NCBI RefSeq assembly: GCF_002214185.1
Contig: NZ_CP022161.1
Location: forward strand, 5,215,486 to 5,279,485
Direction of reading: 5' to 3'
Length of the DNA stretch: 64,000 nt
Source: Streptomyces capitiformicae
GTDB lineage: Bacteria > Actinomycetota > Actinomycetes > Streptomycetales > Streptomycetaceae
Position numbers and translations under genes: made by a program. A model generated the notes under the pieces. It was not told the DNA's origin. It was given only the letters and a program-made list of their open reading frames with translations, and did no database searches. Shown here piece after piece: positions 16,531 to 26,167 of the stretch; within the stretch, counting starts at the first letter, position 1; every line of letters starts with the position of its first letter.

Positions 16531-18618
16531 TCAGCGCTGGGCGGCCGCGAGGGATTCCTGGGCGACCGCGGCCACGTTCTCGGCAGTGAAGCCGTACTCC
16601 CGGAAGAGGACCTTGCCGTCGGCCGAAGCGCCGAAGTGCTCCAGCGAAACGATGCGACCGGCGTCACCGACATACTTGTGCCACGTGAGCCCGATGCCCG
16701 CCTCGACCGCGACTCGCGCCTTGACGGACGGCGGCAGAACGCTGTCCCGGTACCCCTGGTCCTGCTCCTCGAACCACTCCACGGACGGCATGGACACGAC
16801 CCGAGTGGGCACACCCTGCGCCTGAAGCTGCTCCCGCGCCTCCACGGCCACATGCACCTCGGAACCGGTGGCGATCAGAATGACCTGAGCATCGCCGCCC
16901 TCGGCCTCGAACAGCACGTAACCGCCCTTGGCGGCACCCTCGTTGGCCTCGTACGTCGGCACACCCTGACGCGTCAGCGCGAGGCCGTGCGGAGCGCCCT
17001 TGCCGAACTCCTTGGTCCAGCGCTTGAGGATCTCGCGCCAGGCGATCGCCGTCTCGTTGGCGTCGGCCGGGCGGACCACGTTCAGACCCGGGATCGCGCG
17101 CAGCGAGGCGAGGTGCTCGATCGGCTGGTGCGTCGGGCCGTCCTCGCCGAGACCGATGGAGTCGTGCGTCCACACGTACGTCACCGGCAGGTGCATCAGC
17201 GCCGACAGTCGCACCGCGTTGCGCATGTAGTCGGAGAAGACGAGGAACGTGCCGCCGTAGATACGGGTGTTGCCGTGCAGCGCGATGCCGTTCATCTCCG
17301 CGGCCATGGAGTGCTCACGGATACCGAAGTGGATCGTGCGGCCGTACGGATTCGCCTCCGGCAGCGGGTTGTCCGCGGGCAGGAACGACGACGTCTTGTC
17401 GATCGTGGTGTTGTTCGAACCGGCGAGGTCGGCGGAGCCGCCCCACAGCTCGGGGATCACCGCGCCGAGCGCCTGCAGGACCTTGCCGGACGCGGCACGC
17501 GTGGCGACACCCTTGCCCGCCTCGAACACGGGAAGGTGCGACTCCCAGCCGGCGGGCAGCTCACCGGCGGCGATCCGGTCGAACTCGGCGGCCCGCTCGG
17601 CGTTGTTGTTGCGCCACTCCTGGAGCTGCTTCTCCCAGGCGGACCGGGCCTCACGGCCACGCTCGCCGAGAGCACGCGTGTGCTGGATGACCTCGGCGGC
17701 GACGTCGAAGCTCTTCTCCGGGTCGAAGCCGAGGACCTCCTTGGTGGCCGCTACCTCGTCCGCGCCGAGCGCCGAGCCGTGCGCGGCCTCGGTGTTCTGG
17801 GCGTTCGGGGCGGGCCAGGCGATGATCGAGCGCATCGCGATGAACGACGGCTTGTCGGTGACGGCCTTCGCGGCCTCGATCGCCGCGTACAGCGCGGCCG
17901 GGTCGAGGTCGCCGTTCTCCTTGGGCTCGACACGCTGCACATGCCAGCCGTACGCCTCGTACCGCTTGGTGACGTCCTCGGAGACGGCCGTCTCGGTGTC
18001 GCCCTCGATCGAGATGTGGTTGTCGTCCCACAGCAGGACCAGGTTGCCGAGCTTCTGGTGGCCCGCGAGGGACGAGGCCTCGGCGGAGATGCCCTCCTGG
18101 AGGCAGCCGTCACCGGCGATCACGAAGACATGGTGGTCGAACGGGGACTCGCCCTGCGCGGTCTCCGGGTCGAACAGACCACGCTCGTAGCGGGCGGCCA
18201 TCGCCATGCCCACGGCATTGGCGACACCCTGGCCGAGCGGCCCGGTCGTCGTCTCGACGCCCTTGGTGTGCCCGTACTCGGGGTGACCCGGGGTCTTCGA
18301 ACCCCAGGTGCGGAAGGACTGAAGGTCCTCCAGCTCCAGGCCGAAGCCCCCCAGGTACAACTGGATGTAGAGAGTCAGGGACGAGTGGCCCGCGGACAGC
18401 ACGAAGCGGTCACGGCCGGTCCAGTCCGGGTCGGCGGGGTCGTGGCGCATCACCTTCTGGAAGAGGGTGTACGCGGCGGGCGCGAGGCTCATCGCCGTAC
18501 CCGGATGGCCGTTTCCGACCTTCTGTACGGCGTCGGCGGCGAGGACGCGGGCGGTGTCGACGGCCCGCTGGTCCAGTTCGGTCCACGCGAGGTCTGTAGT
18601 GGTCGGCTTGGTGCTCAC
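16531..18618 (-). CDS. tkt: Transketolase
   Basis: A 695-residue thiamine-diphosphate enzyme that transfers two-carbon units in the pentose phosphate pathway. The cofactor motif runs from [13 protein letters not shown] to [14 protein letters not shown] near residues 155-190. [14 protein letters not shown] and [13 protein letters not shown] mark the N-terminal active site, and [24 protein letters not shown] marks the pyrimidine domain. The start is GTG at 18618 with GGAGAGGAG upstream. It heads the pentose phosphate block and is divergent from ctaB. Confidence 0.95.
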   Translation of the reverse strand: MSTKPTTTDLAWTELDQRAVDTARVLAADAVQKVGNGHPGTAMSLAPAAYTLFQKVMRHDPADPDWTGRDRFVLSAGHSSLTLYIQLYLGGFGLELEDLQSFRTWGSKTPGHPEYGHTKGVETTTGPLGQGVANAVGMAMAARYERGLFDPETAQGESPFDHHVFVIAGDGCLQEGISAEASSLAGHQKLGNLVLLWDDNHISIEGDTETAVSEDVTKRYEAYGWHVQRVEPKENGDLDPAALYAAIEAAKAVTDKPSFIAMRSIIAWPAPNAQNTEAAHGSALGADEVAATKEVLGFDPEKSFDVAAEVIQHTRALGERGREARSAWEKQLQEWRNNNAERAAEFDRIAAGELPAGWESHLPVFEAGKGVATRAASGKVLQALGAVIPELWGGSADLAGSNNTTIDKTSSFLPADNPLPEANPYGRTIHFGIREHSMAAEMNGIALHGNTRIYGGTFLVFSDYMRNAVRLSALMHLPVTYVWTHDSIGLGEDGPTHQPIEHLASLRAIPGLNVVRPADANETAIAWREILKRWTKEFGKGAPHGLALTRQGVPTYEANEGAAKGGYVLFEAEGGDAQVILIATGSEVHVAVEAREQLQAQGVPTRVVSMPSVEWFEEQDQGYRDSVLPPSVKARVAVEAGIGLTWHKYVGDAGRIVSLEHFGASADGKVLFREYGFTAENVAAVAQESLAAAQR

Positions 18619-18994
18619 CCTGGGTCAGGGCTCCTCTCCACATGTTCTGGTGCCGGCGTTCTCAGGGCGCCGGCCGCAGTCGAGCCTACCCCCGTAACAA
18701 CGCGCATTTTTTCGAGTCATTCCAGACTGCCGGGGCTATGTCCCGTCCGCCTCCCGACCAGTGGTTCCGCATGGTGAGACCAGGGGGTTCCGCTGTTCGA
18801 CATCTGAATACGGAGCCGCTCATCCGACTGCTCAACCGAAGTGTGTTCGGGTCTTCGCGCGGGCCCTCCCAAACACGACCCGACCCCCTTGGAAGGCTGA
18901 CTCTGGGCAACGTCTACAGTGGCGTGGTACGCGCGAGCCGTTACGGGGAGTTCACAACCGGAGGGCTTGCTGGGAGTCTCTGTCAGGGGTGTGC
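18619..18994. other. Divergent intergenic region tkt/ctaB
   Basis: About 375 bases between two divergent genes. It must hold promoters for the pentose phosphate block and for ctaB. I see no conserved gene, no clear dyad and no unambiguous promoter hexamers in it. Open frames here are short and have no recognisable product. Confidence 0.5.
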
Positions 18995-19951
18995 GTGACG
19001 GCCGTCGAATCCCGTCCACCGGGAGTGCTGGGCGCGAGCAACACGATCAGCAGCCGGGGTCAGCGGCCGTTCGGGGCCCGCGTCAAGGCGTTCGTGGCGC
19101 TGACGAAGCCGCGGATCATCGAGCTTCTGCTGATCACCACCGTGCCGGTGATGTTCCTGGCCGAACAGGGCGTCCCCGACCTCTGGCTGGTGCTCGCCAC
19201 CTGCATCGGCGGCTACCTCTCGGCGGGCGGCGCCAACGCCCTCAACATGTACATCGACCGCGACATCGACGCGCTCATGGCGCGCACCTCGCAGCGTCCG
19301 CTGGTCACCGGAATGGTCAGCCCACGTGAGGGCCTCGTCTTCGGCCTCACCCTCGCCGTCGTGTCCACCGTCTGGTTCGGCGTCCTGGTCAACTGGCTGT
19401 CCGCCTGGCTCTCGCTCGGAGCGCTCCTCTTCTACGTCGTCGTCTACACGATGCTCCTGAAGCGGCGTACATCACAGAACATCGTCTGGGGCGGCATCGC
19501 CGGCTGCATGCCGGTCCTCATCGGCTGGTCCGCCGTGACGAACTCGATGTCCTGGGCCGCCGTCATCCTCTTCCTGGTCATCTTCTTCTGGACGCCGCCG
19601 CACTACTGGCCGTTGTCGATGAAGGTGAAGGACGACTACGCCCGAGTCGGCGTCCCGATGCTCCCGGTCATCGCCTCCAACAGGGTCGTGGCCCGCCAGA
19701 TCGTCCTCTACAGCTGGGTCATGGTCGCGGTCTCCCTGATGCTGACCCCCCTCGGCTACACGGGCTGGTTCTACACGACGGTCGCCCTGGTGACGGGCGG
19801 CTGGTGGCTGTGGGAGGCCCACGCCCTCCAGAACCGGGCGAAGAGCGGCGCAACAGGCGCGAAGCTGAAGGAAATGCGCCTGTTCCACTGGTCGATCACA
19901 TACGTGTCTCTGCTGTTCGTGGCGGTGGCCGTGGACCCGTTCCTGAGGTGA
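18995..19951 (+). CDS. ctaB: Protohaem IX farnesyltransferase (haem O synthase)
   Basis: A 318-residue UbiA-type membrane prenyltransferase that farnesylates haem B to haem O for cytochrome c oxidase. The first aspartate-rich site is [23 protein letters not shown] near residue 85. The second site is RVGVPMLP near residue 215, after [11 protein letters not shown]. About nine hydrophobic segments are present. GTG at 18995 is chosen because AGGGG lies 5 bases before it. Haem A synthase is encoded at 22392-23402, so both haem A steps lie within 5 kb. Confidence 0.93.
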   Translation: MTAVESRPPGVLGASNTISSRGQRPFGARVKAFVALTKPRIIELLLITTVPVMFLAEQGVPDLWLVLATCIGGYLSAGGANALNMYIDRDIDALMARTSQRPLVTGMVSPREGLVFGLTLAVVSTVWFGVLVNWLSAWLSLGALLFYVVVYTMLLKRRTSQNIVWGGIAGCMPVLIGWSAVTNSMSWAAVILFLVIFFWTPPHYWPLSMKVKDDYARVGVPMLPVIASNRVVARQIVLYSWVMVAVSLMLTPLGYTGWFYTTVALVTGGWWLWEAHALQNRAKSGATGAKLKEMRLFHWSITYVSLLFVAVAVDPFLR

Positions 19952-20033
19952 GCTCTTCTGCCGCGGGTTTCGTGGTCAAGGCCACGTAGCCCTGCCGTCG
20001 CCCCCCGCTCTACCCATCGGTAGCATCCTGACC

Positions 20034-20384
20034 ATGGCAGACACCAAGCAGGTTGACGAGGCCAAGGACGCCAAGGCCGAGCGCAAGGCGGCCAAACTCG
20101 CGAAGCAGATCGGCACGTTCGCCAAGGCCCACGGCGGAGCCGAGGCCCAGGTCGCCTACATCGGCCAGCGCGGAGCCCGCATCGTGCTGGTCGGCGAGGA
20201 CGGCGGCTGGGGCGACCTTGTGGCCCCCACCTACGCCGTCGCCGAGCAGGCCGTGAAGAAGGCCGGCGTCACGGTCCACGACGACTTCGACGGCGAGTTC
20301 GCGGCCAAGGTGAAGACCGGCCCGTACGAGTGGACGAGGATGGCCGGAATCCAGGTCGGCGGACCCGGCAACAGCAACACCTGA
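20034..20384 (+). CDS. Conserved small hypothetical protein
   Basis: A 116-residue soluble protein. The first 30 residues are very rich in lysine and alanine (repeats of KAERKAAKLAK type), followed by a compact domain with AQVAYIGQRGARIVLVGEDGGWGDLV and ending in MAGIQVGGPGNS. It has no signal peptide and no catalytic motif that I recognise. It sits between ctaB and an amidohydrolase on the same strand with small gaps. Function unknown. Confidence 0.75.
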   Translation: MADTKQVDEAKDAKAERKAAKLAKQIGTFAKAHGGAEAQVAYIGQRGARIVLVGEDGGWGDLVAPTYAVAEQAVKKAGVTVHDDFDGEFAAKVKTGPYEWTRMAGIQVGGPGNSNT

Positions 20385-20442
20385 GACCGACTCACCCGTT
20401 AGGACCTGTGGGAGCACACGGGTCCAGCCACGGGGAGTCCGG

Positions 20443-21549
20443 ATGATCGAAACGCTGTCCCTCGTGGACCAGTACTGCCACGGCGTACTGAGAACGGAGC
20501 TGGGCCTCGGCACCTTCGAGGCCCACCTCGCCCGCAGCGAGGGGCCGCCGGCCGCCGGTACCACCTTCTTCGACACCCAGACCGGCTTCGCCGTACGCCG
20601 CTGGTGTCCGCCCCTGCTCGGCCTTGAACCCCACTGCGCGCCGGCCCACTATCTGGCCCGGCGCCGCGAACTGGGCGTACTGGAGGCGGGCCGCAGACTG
20701 CTGCGGGGCAGCGGCATCACCACCTACCTCGTCGACACCGGGCTGCCCGGCGATCTCACCGGTCCGGCTGAGATGGCTTCCACGGGGGAGGCCGACGCCC
20801 ACGAGATCGTCCGCCTCGAACTCCTCGCCGAACAGGTCGCCGACACCTCCGGCACCGTCGAGTCCTTCCTCGCCAATCTCGCCGAGTCGGTGCATGCCGC
20901 CGCCGCGCACACCGTCGCCTTCGCGTCGGTCGCGGGCGTACGGCACGGGCTGGCGCTCGCGCCCGAACCGCCGGGCCCGGGGGAGGTGCGGGGCGCCGCC
21001 GGACGCTGGCTCACCCACCGGCCCGTCGGCGGGAGCCTCACCGACCCGGTCCTCCTACGGCATCTGCTGTGGATCGCCGTCGCCTCCGGCCGCCCCCTCC
21101 AGCTCCACGCGGGCCTCGGCGAACCCGGTCTGCGCATCGACCGCACCGACCCCGCCCTGCTCACCGACTTCGCCCGCGCCACGGCGGGCCTCGGCACCGA
21201 CCTGGTCCTGCTGCACGGCTACCCGTACCACCGCCACGCGGCCCATCTCGCCGAGGTCTTCCCGCACGTCTACGCCGACCTGGGCGCCGAGCTGGTCCGC
21301 ACCGGCGCCCGGGCCGTCGCCGTACTCGCCGAGGTCCTGGAACTCGCCCCCTTCGGCAAGCTCCTCTTCTCCACCGGCGCCCACGGCCTGCCCGAGCTGC
21401 ACGTGGTGGGGGCCCGGCTCTTCCGCGAGGCGCTGGCACGGGTGCTGGGGACCTGGGTGGCGGAGGGCGCATGGTCCCTGGGGGACGCACAGCGCGTGGC
21501 GGGACTGATCGCGGAGGGGAACGCGCGGCGGGTGTACGGGCTGGAATAG
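20443..21549 (+). CDS. Amidohydrolase family protein
   Basis: A 368-residue protein of the metal-dependent amidohydrolase (Amidohydro_2, FluG-like) group. An N-terminal SLVDQYCHGV replaces the usual HxH. Later strands give PLQLHAGLGE, DLVLLHGYPYHRHAAHL and PFGKLLFSTGAHGLPELH at the positions of the family metal and catalytic residues. The ATG at 20443 is preceded by GGGGAG. Because the first histidine pair is reduced to YCH, metal content and activity are uncertain. The substrate is unknown. Confidence 0.7.
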   Translation: MIETLSLVDQYCHGVLRTELGLGTFEAHLARSEGPPAAGTTFFDTQTGFAVRRWCPPLLGLEPHCAPAHYLARRRELGVLEAGRRLLRGSGITTYLVDTGLPGDLTGPAEMASTGEADAHEIVRLELLAEQVADTSGTVESFLANLAESVHAAAAHTVAFASVAGVRHGLALAPEPPGPGEVRGAAGRWLTHRPVGGSLTDPVLLRHLLWIAVASGRPLQLHAGLGEPGLRIDRTDPALLTDFARATAGLGTDLVLLHGYPYHRHAAHLAEVFPHVYADLGAELVRTGARAVAVLAEVLELAPFGKLLFSTGAHGLPELHVVGARLFREALARVLGTWVAEGAWSLGDAQRVAGLIAEGNARRVYGLE

Positions 21550-21588
21550 GCGGGTGTACGGGCTGGAGCCGCTGCCCAGAATCTCCGC

Positions 21589-22365
21589 ATGACACACGAG
21601 ATGACACACGAGATGACACACGAAGACGCGACCGGCCGGCTCCTCGGCCGTTTCCTCGCCGCGTTACGCGACCTGGCGCCCGTCGCCGTATGGGCGCACG
21701 GCTCGCTCGGCGGTGGCGACTACCAGGAGGGCCGCAGCGACCTGGACCTGATCGCGGTCCTGGACGGGCCGATCACACCCGGGACGGTCTGGCGGGTGGC
21801 ACGGCTGCACGCCCGACTGGGCGCCGAGCCGCTCGCCCACAAGCTGCACTGCAGCTATCTGACGCCCGAAACCGCGGCCGACGTCGAGCGGCGACACCTC
21901 ACCCGAGCCCGTGAGCGGCTCTTCAAGCGGCCGGTCGGTCTCGTCACCCGGCGCGAGCTGCACACCTTCGGCCTGGTCCTGCACGGCGACTCGCCCAAGG
22001 ACTTGCTGCCGCCCGTGTCCGACCGCGATCTCGCCGAGTCCGTCGTCCAGGACCAGTGGGAGTGGCGGCTCGAACTCGGCAAGGTCGGCAACTGGACGAA
22101 CGACCTCTGGGTCGACCTCGGGCTGCTCACCCACGCCCGTGCCCTGGTCACCCTCTCCGAAGGACGGCTGATCACCAAACGGGAGGCCCTGGACCTGCTG
22201 CCCACGCTGGGCGCGCCTGTCGAGGTGGTCGAGGACATCGAGCGGCGACGGTACGGGACCCCGGCCGGCCCGGTGCCGAGCGAGGAGTGGACCGCCCGCA
22301 GGAGCGCGCTGACCAGGGAGTACCTCGGACCGGCGATCGACGCCCTGGTACGGGCGTACGGCTGA
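21589..22365 (+). CDS. Nucleotidyltransferase-domain protein
   Basis: A 258-residue protein with a DNA-polymerase-beta-type nucleotidyltransferase core: WAHGSLGGGDYQEGRSDLDLIAVLD at residues 31-55 contains the GS and DxD signature. The C-terminal half is helical and resembles streptomycin-adenylyltransferase-like proteins, so it may modify a small molecule. The first twelve residues are three copies of the MTHE tetrapeptide encoded by a 12-bp tandem repeat, so three in-frame ATGs (21589, 21601, 21613) compete as starts. I list the first one. Confidence 0.7.
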   Translation: MTHEMTHEMTHEDATGRLLGRFLAALRDLAPVAVWAHGSLGGGDYQEGRSDLDLIAVLDGPITPGTVWRVARLHARLGAEPLAHKLHCSYLTPETAADVERRHLTRARERLFKRPVGLVTRRELHTFGLVLHGDSPKDLLPPVSDRDLAESVVQDQWEWRLELGKVGNWTNDLWVDLGLLTHARALVTLSEGRLITKREALDLLPTLGAPVEVVEDIERRRYGTPAGPVPSEEWTARRSALTREYLGPAIDALVRAYG

Positions 22366-22387
22366 CCGGGGCGTACGGCTGACCGGG
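22354..22387. repeat. 17-bp tandem repeat between convergent genes
   Basis: GCGTACGGCTGACCGGG occurs twice head to tail (22354-22370 and 22371-22387). The first copy contains the stop of the nucleotidyltransferase gene, and the second lies just before the end of ctaA. It looks like a slippage duplication. Confidence 0.85.
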
Positions 22388-22391
22388 GCGT

Positions 22392-23402
22392 TCAGGCGCT
22401 CGTGCCGACCGGCGTTTCGGACGAGGCCACCGGAGCCGACTCGTCCGCCGCGGGCCGCTCACGCAGGGCCAGCAGGACTCGGAGCGTCGCGATCCACACC
22501 AGGCAGGAACCCAGCATGTGGGCGCCGACCAGGACCTCGGGGAGGTCGGTGAAGTACTGGATGTAGCCGATGACGCCCTGGGCGAGGAGGACCAGGAACA
22601 GCTCGCGGGTGCGGTTCAGCGGGACGCGCGGGGCGTCGACCGCCCTGAGGACGAACCACAGGGCGAAGGCGAGCGTCACCACGATCCAGGCCAGGACGGC
22701 GTGCAGCTTGGTGACGTTCTCCCAGTCCAGCGGGATGCGCGCGACTTCGCTCGAGTCACCGGCGTGCGGGCCCGCGCCGGTGACGACCGTGCCGACCGCG
22801 ATCAGCAGGGCGGTCACGGCCACCAGGAACCACACCAGCTGCCGCACCGCCGCGCCGACCAGCGGACGCGCCTCGGTGTCGCCCTCGCGGGTCCGCTGCC
22901 ACATCACCGTGGCGACGGCGATCAGCGCGGTGGAGAGCAGGAAGTGCGCGGCCACCGTGTACGGGTTGAGGCCGACCAGCACGACGATGCCGCCGAGCAC
23001 CGCGTTGCCCATGACGACCCAGAACTGCGCCCAGCCCAGCTTGGTGAGGCTCCGCCGGTACGGCTTCTCCGAGCGCGCCGCGATGATCGCCCAGCCGACC
23101 GCCGCGCACAGGACGTACGTCAGCATGCGGTTGCCGAACTCGATGGCCCCGTGCAGGCCCATCTCCCGGGTCGCGGTGATCGAGTCGTCGGTGCACTTGG
23201 GCCAGGTCGGGCAGCCGAGGCCCGACCCGGTGAGCCGTACGGCACCGCCGGTGACCACGATGACCACCGCCATGACGAGCGCGGCGAGGGCCGCGCGCCG
23301 GACCGTTCTGGGGTCCGGGGTCCAGCGTTCGGCGATGAAGGCGAGCGGGTTGCGCGCAGCGGATACGACGTCGGCGCGGGTCACTTTTGGCACGGGCCCC
23401 AT
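22392..23402 (-). CDS. ctaA: Haem A synthase
   Basis: A 336-residue polytopic membrane protein (about eight helices) that oxidises haem O to haem A. The signature GAVRLTGSGLGCPTWPKC with its conserved cysteines is near residue 57. Haem-ligand histidines lie in GLHGAIEFGNRM, TVAAHFLL, KLHAVLAW and LVGAHMLGS. ATG at 23402 is preferred over a GTG at 23423, although neither has a strong ribosome site. Together with ctaB it supplies the cofactor of the aa3 oxidase. Confidence 0.92.
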   Translation of the reverse strand: MGPVPKVTRADVVSAARNPLAFIAERWTPDPRTVRRAALAALVMAVVIVVTGGAVRLTGSGLGCPTWPKCTDDSITATREMGLHGAIEFGNRMLTYVLCAAVGWAIIAARSEKPYRRSLTKLGWAQFWVVMGNAVLGGIVVLVGLNPYTVAAHFLLSTALIAVATVMWQRTREGDTEARPLVGAAVRQLVWFLVAVTALLIAVGTVVTGAGPHAGDSSEVARIPLDWENVTKLHAVLAWIVVTLAFALWFVLRAVDAPRVPLNRTRELFLVLLAQGVIGYIQYFTDLPEVLVGAHMLGSCLVWIATLRVLLALRERPAADESAPVASSETPVGTSA

Positions 23403-23474
23403 GGTAGGCCGCCGCTTGTGCACGTATTCACGAGGGGTCGGGCCGCCACTGTGACCTGCGGTTACTCCTTGGGG

Positions 23475-24242
23475 TTACTCCCAGCGGAAGAACCGCGCGG
23501 CCGCGCCCAGCCCGAGCACCGCCCAGACCGCCAGGATCCCCAGGTCGCCCCACGGCATTCCGGCGCCGTGCTGGAGTACGTCCCGCAGCCCGTCGGACAG
23601 CGCGGCGATCGGCAGCAGCCCGAGCACGCTCTGCGCCGCGTCCGGGAACTTGTCCAGCGGCACCACGACGCCACCGCCCACGAGCAGCAGCAGGAACACC
23701 AGGTTCGCCGCCGCCAGCGTCGCCTCCGCCTTCAGCGTGCCCGCCATCAGCAGACCGAGGCCGGAGAACGCCGCCGTACCGAGGACGAGGAGCAGCAGTA
23801 CGGCCAGGGGGTTGCCGTGCGGGGACCAGCCCATCGCGAAGGCGATCACCGTGAGGAGGACCACCTGGAGGATCTCGGTGACCAGCACGGACAGTGTCTT
23901 GGCGGTCATCAGGCCCCAGCGGGGCAGGGGCGAGACCGCCAGCCGCTTCAGTACGCCGTACCGGCGCTCGAAGCCCGTGGCGATCGCCTGCCCCGTGAAG
24001 GCCGTGGACATCACGGCGAGCGCGAGGACGCCGGGGGCCAGGAAGTCGACGGCCTTCCCCTCGCCCGTGTCGACGATGTCCACGGAACCGAAGAGGGCCA
24101 GCAGAAGTGTCGGGATGACGATCGTCAGGAGCAGCTGCTCACCGTTGCGCAGCAGCATCTTCGTCTCCAGGGCCGCCTGTGCCGCGATCATGCGGGGGAG
24201 GGGGGCGGCGCCGGGCTTCGGCGTATGGATGCCGGTGGTCAC
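23475..24242 (-). CDS. ABC-2 type transporter permease
   Basis: A 255-residue membrane protein with six predicted helices, typical of ABC-2 exporters. The loop ATGFERRYGVLKRLAVSPLPRW is the conserved ABC-2 segment after helix 2. Its ATG overlaps the stop of the ATPase gene, so the two form one exporter. DrrAB-type drug or lipid exporters have the same layout. The substrate is unknown. Confidence 0.87.
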   Translation of the reverse strand: MTTGIHTPKPGAAPLPRMIAAQAALETKMLLRNGEQLLLTIVIPTLLLALFGSVDIVDTGEGKAVDFLAPGVLALAVMSTAFTGQAIATGFERRYGVLKRLAVSPLPRWGLMTAKTLSVLVTEILQVVLLTVIAFAMGWSPHGNPLAVLLLLVLGTAAFSGLGLLMAGTLKAEATLAAANLVFLLLLVGGGVVVPLDKFPDAAQSVLGLLPIAALSDGLRDVLQHGAGMPWGDLGILAVWAVLGLGAAARFFRWE

Positions 24243-25162
24243 GAGCGCAGCTCCTTGCCGGTGAGCTCCAGGAAAACGTCCTCAAGGGTGTGCCGCTCCA
24301 CCGAGATCCTGTCCGGCATCACTCCGTGCTGGGCGCACCAGGACGTGACGGTCGCGAGGAGCTGCGGGTCGACCTTGCCGCTCACGCGGTACACGCCCGG
24401 GGTCAGTTCGACGGCGGTGGCGTCGGCGGGGAGCGCCTTCAGCAGGGAGCCGACGTCGAGGGCCGGGCGGCCGGTGAAACGGAGGGTGTTCTCGGCGCCG
24501 CCGCGGCACAGCTCCTCGGGAGTGCCCCGGGCTATGACCTTGCCGGCGTCGATGATCGCGACGTCGTCCGCGAGCTGCTCGGCCTCGTCCATGTAGTGCG
24601 TGGTCAGGATGACCGAGACGCCGTCGGCGCGCAGGTCCCGTACGAGGTCCCAGGTGGCCCGGCGGGCCTGCGGGTCGAGGCCGGCGGTCGGCTCGTCGAG
24701 GAAGACCAGCTCGGGGCGGCCGACCACGGCCATCGCGAGGGCGAGCCGCTGCTGCTGGCCGCCGGAGAGCCGCCGGTACGTCGTACGGCCGCAACTGCCG
24801 AGGCCCAGGCGCTCGATGAGGGCGTCCACGCCGAGGGGATGAGCGTGCAGCTTGGCCACGTGACGGAGCATCTCGTCGGCGCGGGCGCCGGAGTAGACCC
24901 CGCCGGACTGGAGCATCACGCCGATTCGCGGGCGCAGCGCGGCGGCCTCGCGGATCGGGTCGAGGCCGAGGACGCGGACCGTGCCCTCGTCCGGCTTCAG
25001 GTACCCCTCGCAGGTCTCGATGGTGGTCGTCTTGCCCGCGCCGTTCGGCCCGAGCACGGCGGTCACTCCCGCCCTGGCCGTCAGGTCGAGTCCGTCCACC
25101 GCGGTCTTCTCGCCGTACCTCTTCACCAGGGCCCGGACCTGGACCACGGGGTCGCTTCGCAT
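24239..25162 (-). CDS. ABC transporter ATP-binding protein
   Basis: A 307-residue ATPase with Walker A GPNGAGKTTTIE near residue 40, signature LSGGQQQRLALA near 133, Walker B LVFLDEPTAGLD near 154 and the switch histidine in LTTHYMDEAEQ. The C-terminal 80 residues match the extension of DrrA-type exporters. ATG at 25162 begins the conserved domain (MRSDPVVQVRALVKRYG). It partners with the permease through an overlapping start. Confidence 0.9.
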   Translation of the reverse strand: MRSDPVVQVRALVKRYGEKTAVDGLDLTARAGVTAVLGPNGAGKTTTIETCEGYLKPDEGTVRVLGLDPIREAAALRPRIGVMLQSGGVYSGARADEMLRHVAKLHAHPLGVDALIERLGLGSCGRTTYRRLSGGQQQRLALAMAVVGRPELVFLDEPTAGLDPQARRATWDLVRDLRADGVSVILTTHYMDEAEQLADDVAIIDAGKVIARGTPEELCRGGAENTLRFTGRPALDVGSLLKALPADATAVELTPGVYRVSGKVDPQLLATVTSWCAQHGVMPDRISVERHTLEDVFLELTGKELRS

Positions 25163-25172
25163 GGGCCCGAGT

Positions 25173-26006
25173 CTAGGTACGCGACCGGGTGCCGAGGCGG
25201 CCGGGTCCGGAGAACTCCTCCTCACGGGGCCGGTGCACAGGGAGCCAACGCTCGGCGTACGCCACCGCGTCGGCCACCGGGAACAGCCGTACGTCCGCCG
25301 CGCCCACCTTGCCTCGTACGACCGGGCGGTCGCGTTCGAAGTCGTGGCCCAGTTCGTCGAACCGGTCCTCGTCGATCGACACCTCGGTCACCATTTCCCA
25401 GCCGTGCGGGCCGGGGCGGCCCACCTCCACCAGCGGTGCGGGGATCCGGTACTCGGCCAGGTGGAAGCTGGTGCAGGCGTCGTAACCGGCGCTCAGCAGG
25501 AGTACCCGGGCCCCCTCCTCCTCCAGCCGGGCCAGAGGGCTGCGCTCGCCGAGGCGGCAGTCCGTCGCGTGGCCCTCGATGATCGCCGCTGCGCGCGGGC
25601 CGATCGCCGCGAAGGACGTCTGGGGGTGCGCGCTGCGCAGAGCGCCCGGCCAGGTGCGCACCGTCTCGGGGATCAGGCCGACGCCGCGGGTGGGTGTGGT
25701 GCGCGGGTCATAGGCGGGCATGCTCGCGCGGATCGGCTCCCACCACTCCTCGGGTACCGGCGGATGCGCCCACAGCGCCGGATCCGAGAGGTCGCCGGAC
25801 TGGGTGGGCACCACCAGGGTGCCGTCCGGGCCGAGCGCGTCGAGCAGTCCTCGGACGACCGCGACGGCGCCTCCGCAGACCCAGCCGAGCGAGCTGAGCG
25901 AGGAGTGGGCGAGGAGGGTCTCGCCGGGGTTGACACCGAGGGCGCGTAGGTCTGCGGTTAAGCCCGACGAGGTGACAAGAGGGCCGGTGGGACGGGCTGT
26001 CGACAT
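25173..26006 (-). CDS. AAC(3)-family N-acetyltransferase
   Basis: A 277-residue protein of the aminoglycoside 3-N-acetyltransferase (Antibiotic_NAT) family. The family core is seen in [46 protein letters not shown], and [20 protein letters not shown] with the active-site histidine. ATG at 26006 starts shortly before the conserved region. Such genes are common in Streptomyces without known aminoglycoside clusters, so resistance is not implied. It is divergent from sufR. Confidence 0.85.
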   Translation of the reverse strand: MSTARPTGPLVTSSGLTADLRALGVNPGETLLAHSSLSSLGWVCGGAVAVVRGLLDALGPDGTLVVPTQSGDLSDPALWAHPPVPEEWWEPIRASMPAYDPRTTPTRGVGLIPETVRTWPGALRSAHPQTSFAAIGPRAAAIIEGHATDCRLGERSPLARLEEEGARVLLLSAGYDACTSFHLAEYRIPAPLVEVGRPGPHGWEMVTEVSIDEDRFDELGHDFERDRPVVRGKVGAADVRLFPVADAVAYAERWLPVHRPREEEFSGPGRLGTRSRT

Positions 26007-26047
26007 GGTGGGGGAGTCTTCCGGAGCTGCCCTCGCGGCGCCACCCA

Positions 26048-26061
26048 TTTGATCGATCAAA
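26048..26061. promoter_or_regulatory. 14-bp palindrome in the AAC(3)/sufR intergenic region
   Basis: TTTGATCGATCAAA is a perfect dyad. It lies 42 bases upstream of the acetyltransferase start and about 16 bases before the candidate iron box. It could be the binding site of SufR or of another dimeric regulator; this is not established. Confidence 0.35.
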
Positions 26062-26076
26062 GATCATTCCCGCAGG

Positions 26077-26095
26077 TCAGGTTAGCTTTACCTAA
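26077..26095 (+). promoter_or_regulatory. Candidate iron box (DmdR/IdeR type)
   Basis: TCAGGTTAGCTTTACCTAA matches 15 of 19 positions of the dyad TTAGGTTAGGCTAACCTAA bound by DtxR/IdeR/DmdR repressors, with the AGGTTAG and ACCTAA arms intact. It lies directly upstream of sufR, so iron-dependent control of the Fe-S operon is a reasonable inference. Confidence 0.6.
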
Positions 26096-26167
26096 GTGAT
26101 GCAAGGCACCGTCCCGGGCCGCGGACGCGGCTTGCCCGGCTCTGAGGAATTACGCAACAATGGCGTT

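Noticed and set aside
16483..18777. 764-residue open frame on the plus strand
   Set aside because: It lies exactly antisense to transketolase and starts inside tal. Its composition is the Arg/Gly/Leu-rich pattern of a GC-rich shadow frame and it has no domain.
25173..26006. Aminoglycoside biosynthesis or resistance cluster (AAC(3)-like gene plus the amidinotransferase at 47342)
   Set aside because: The two genes are more than 20 kb apart with core genes between, and no aminocyclitol synthase, glycosyltransferase or kinase is present.
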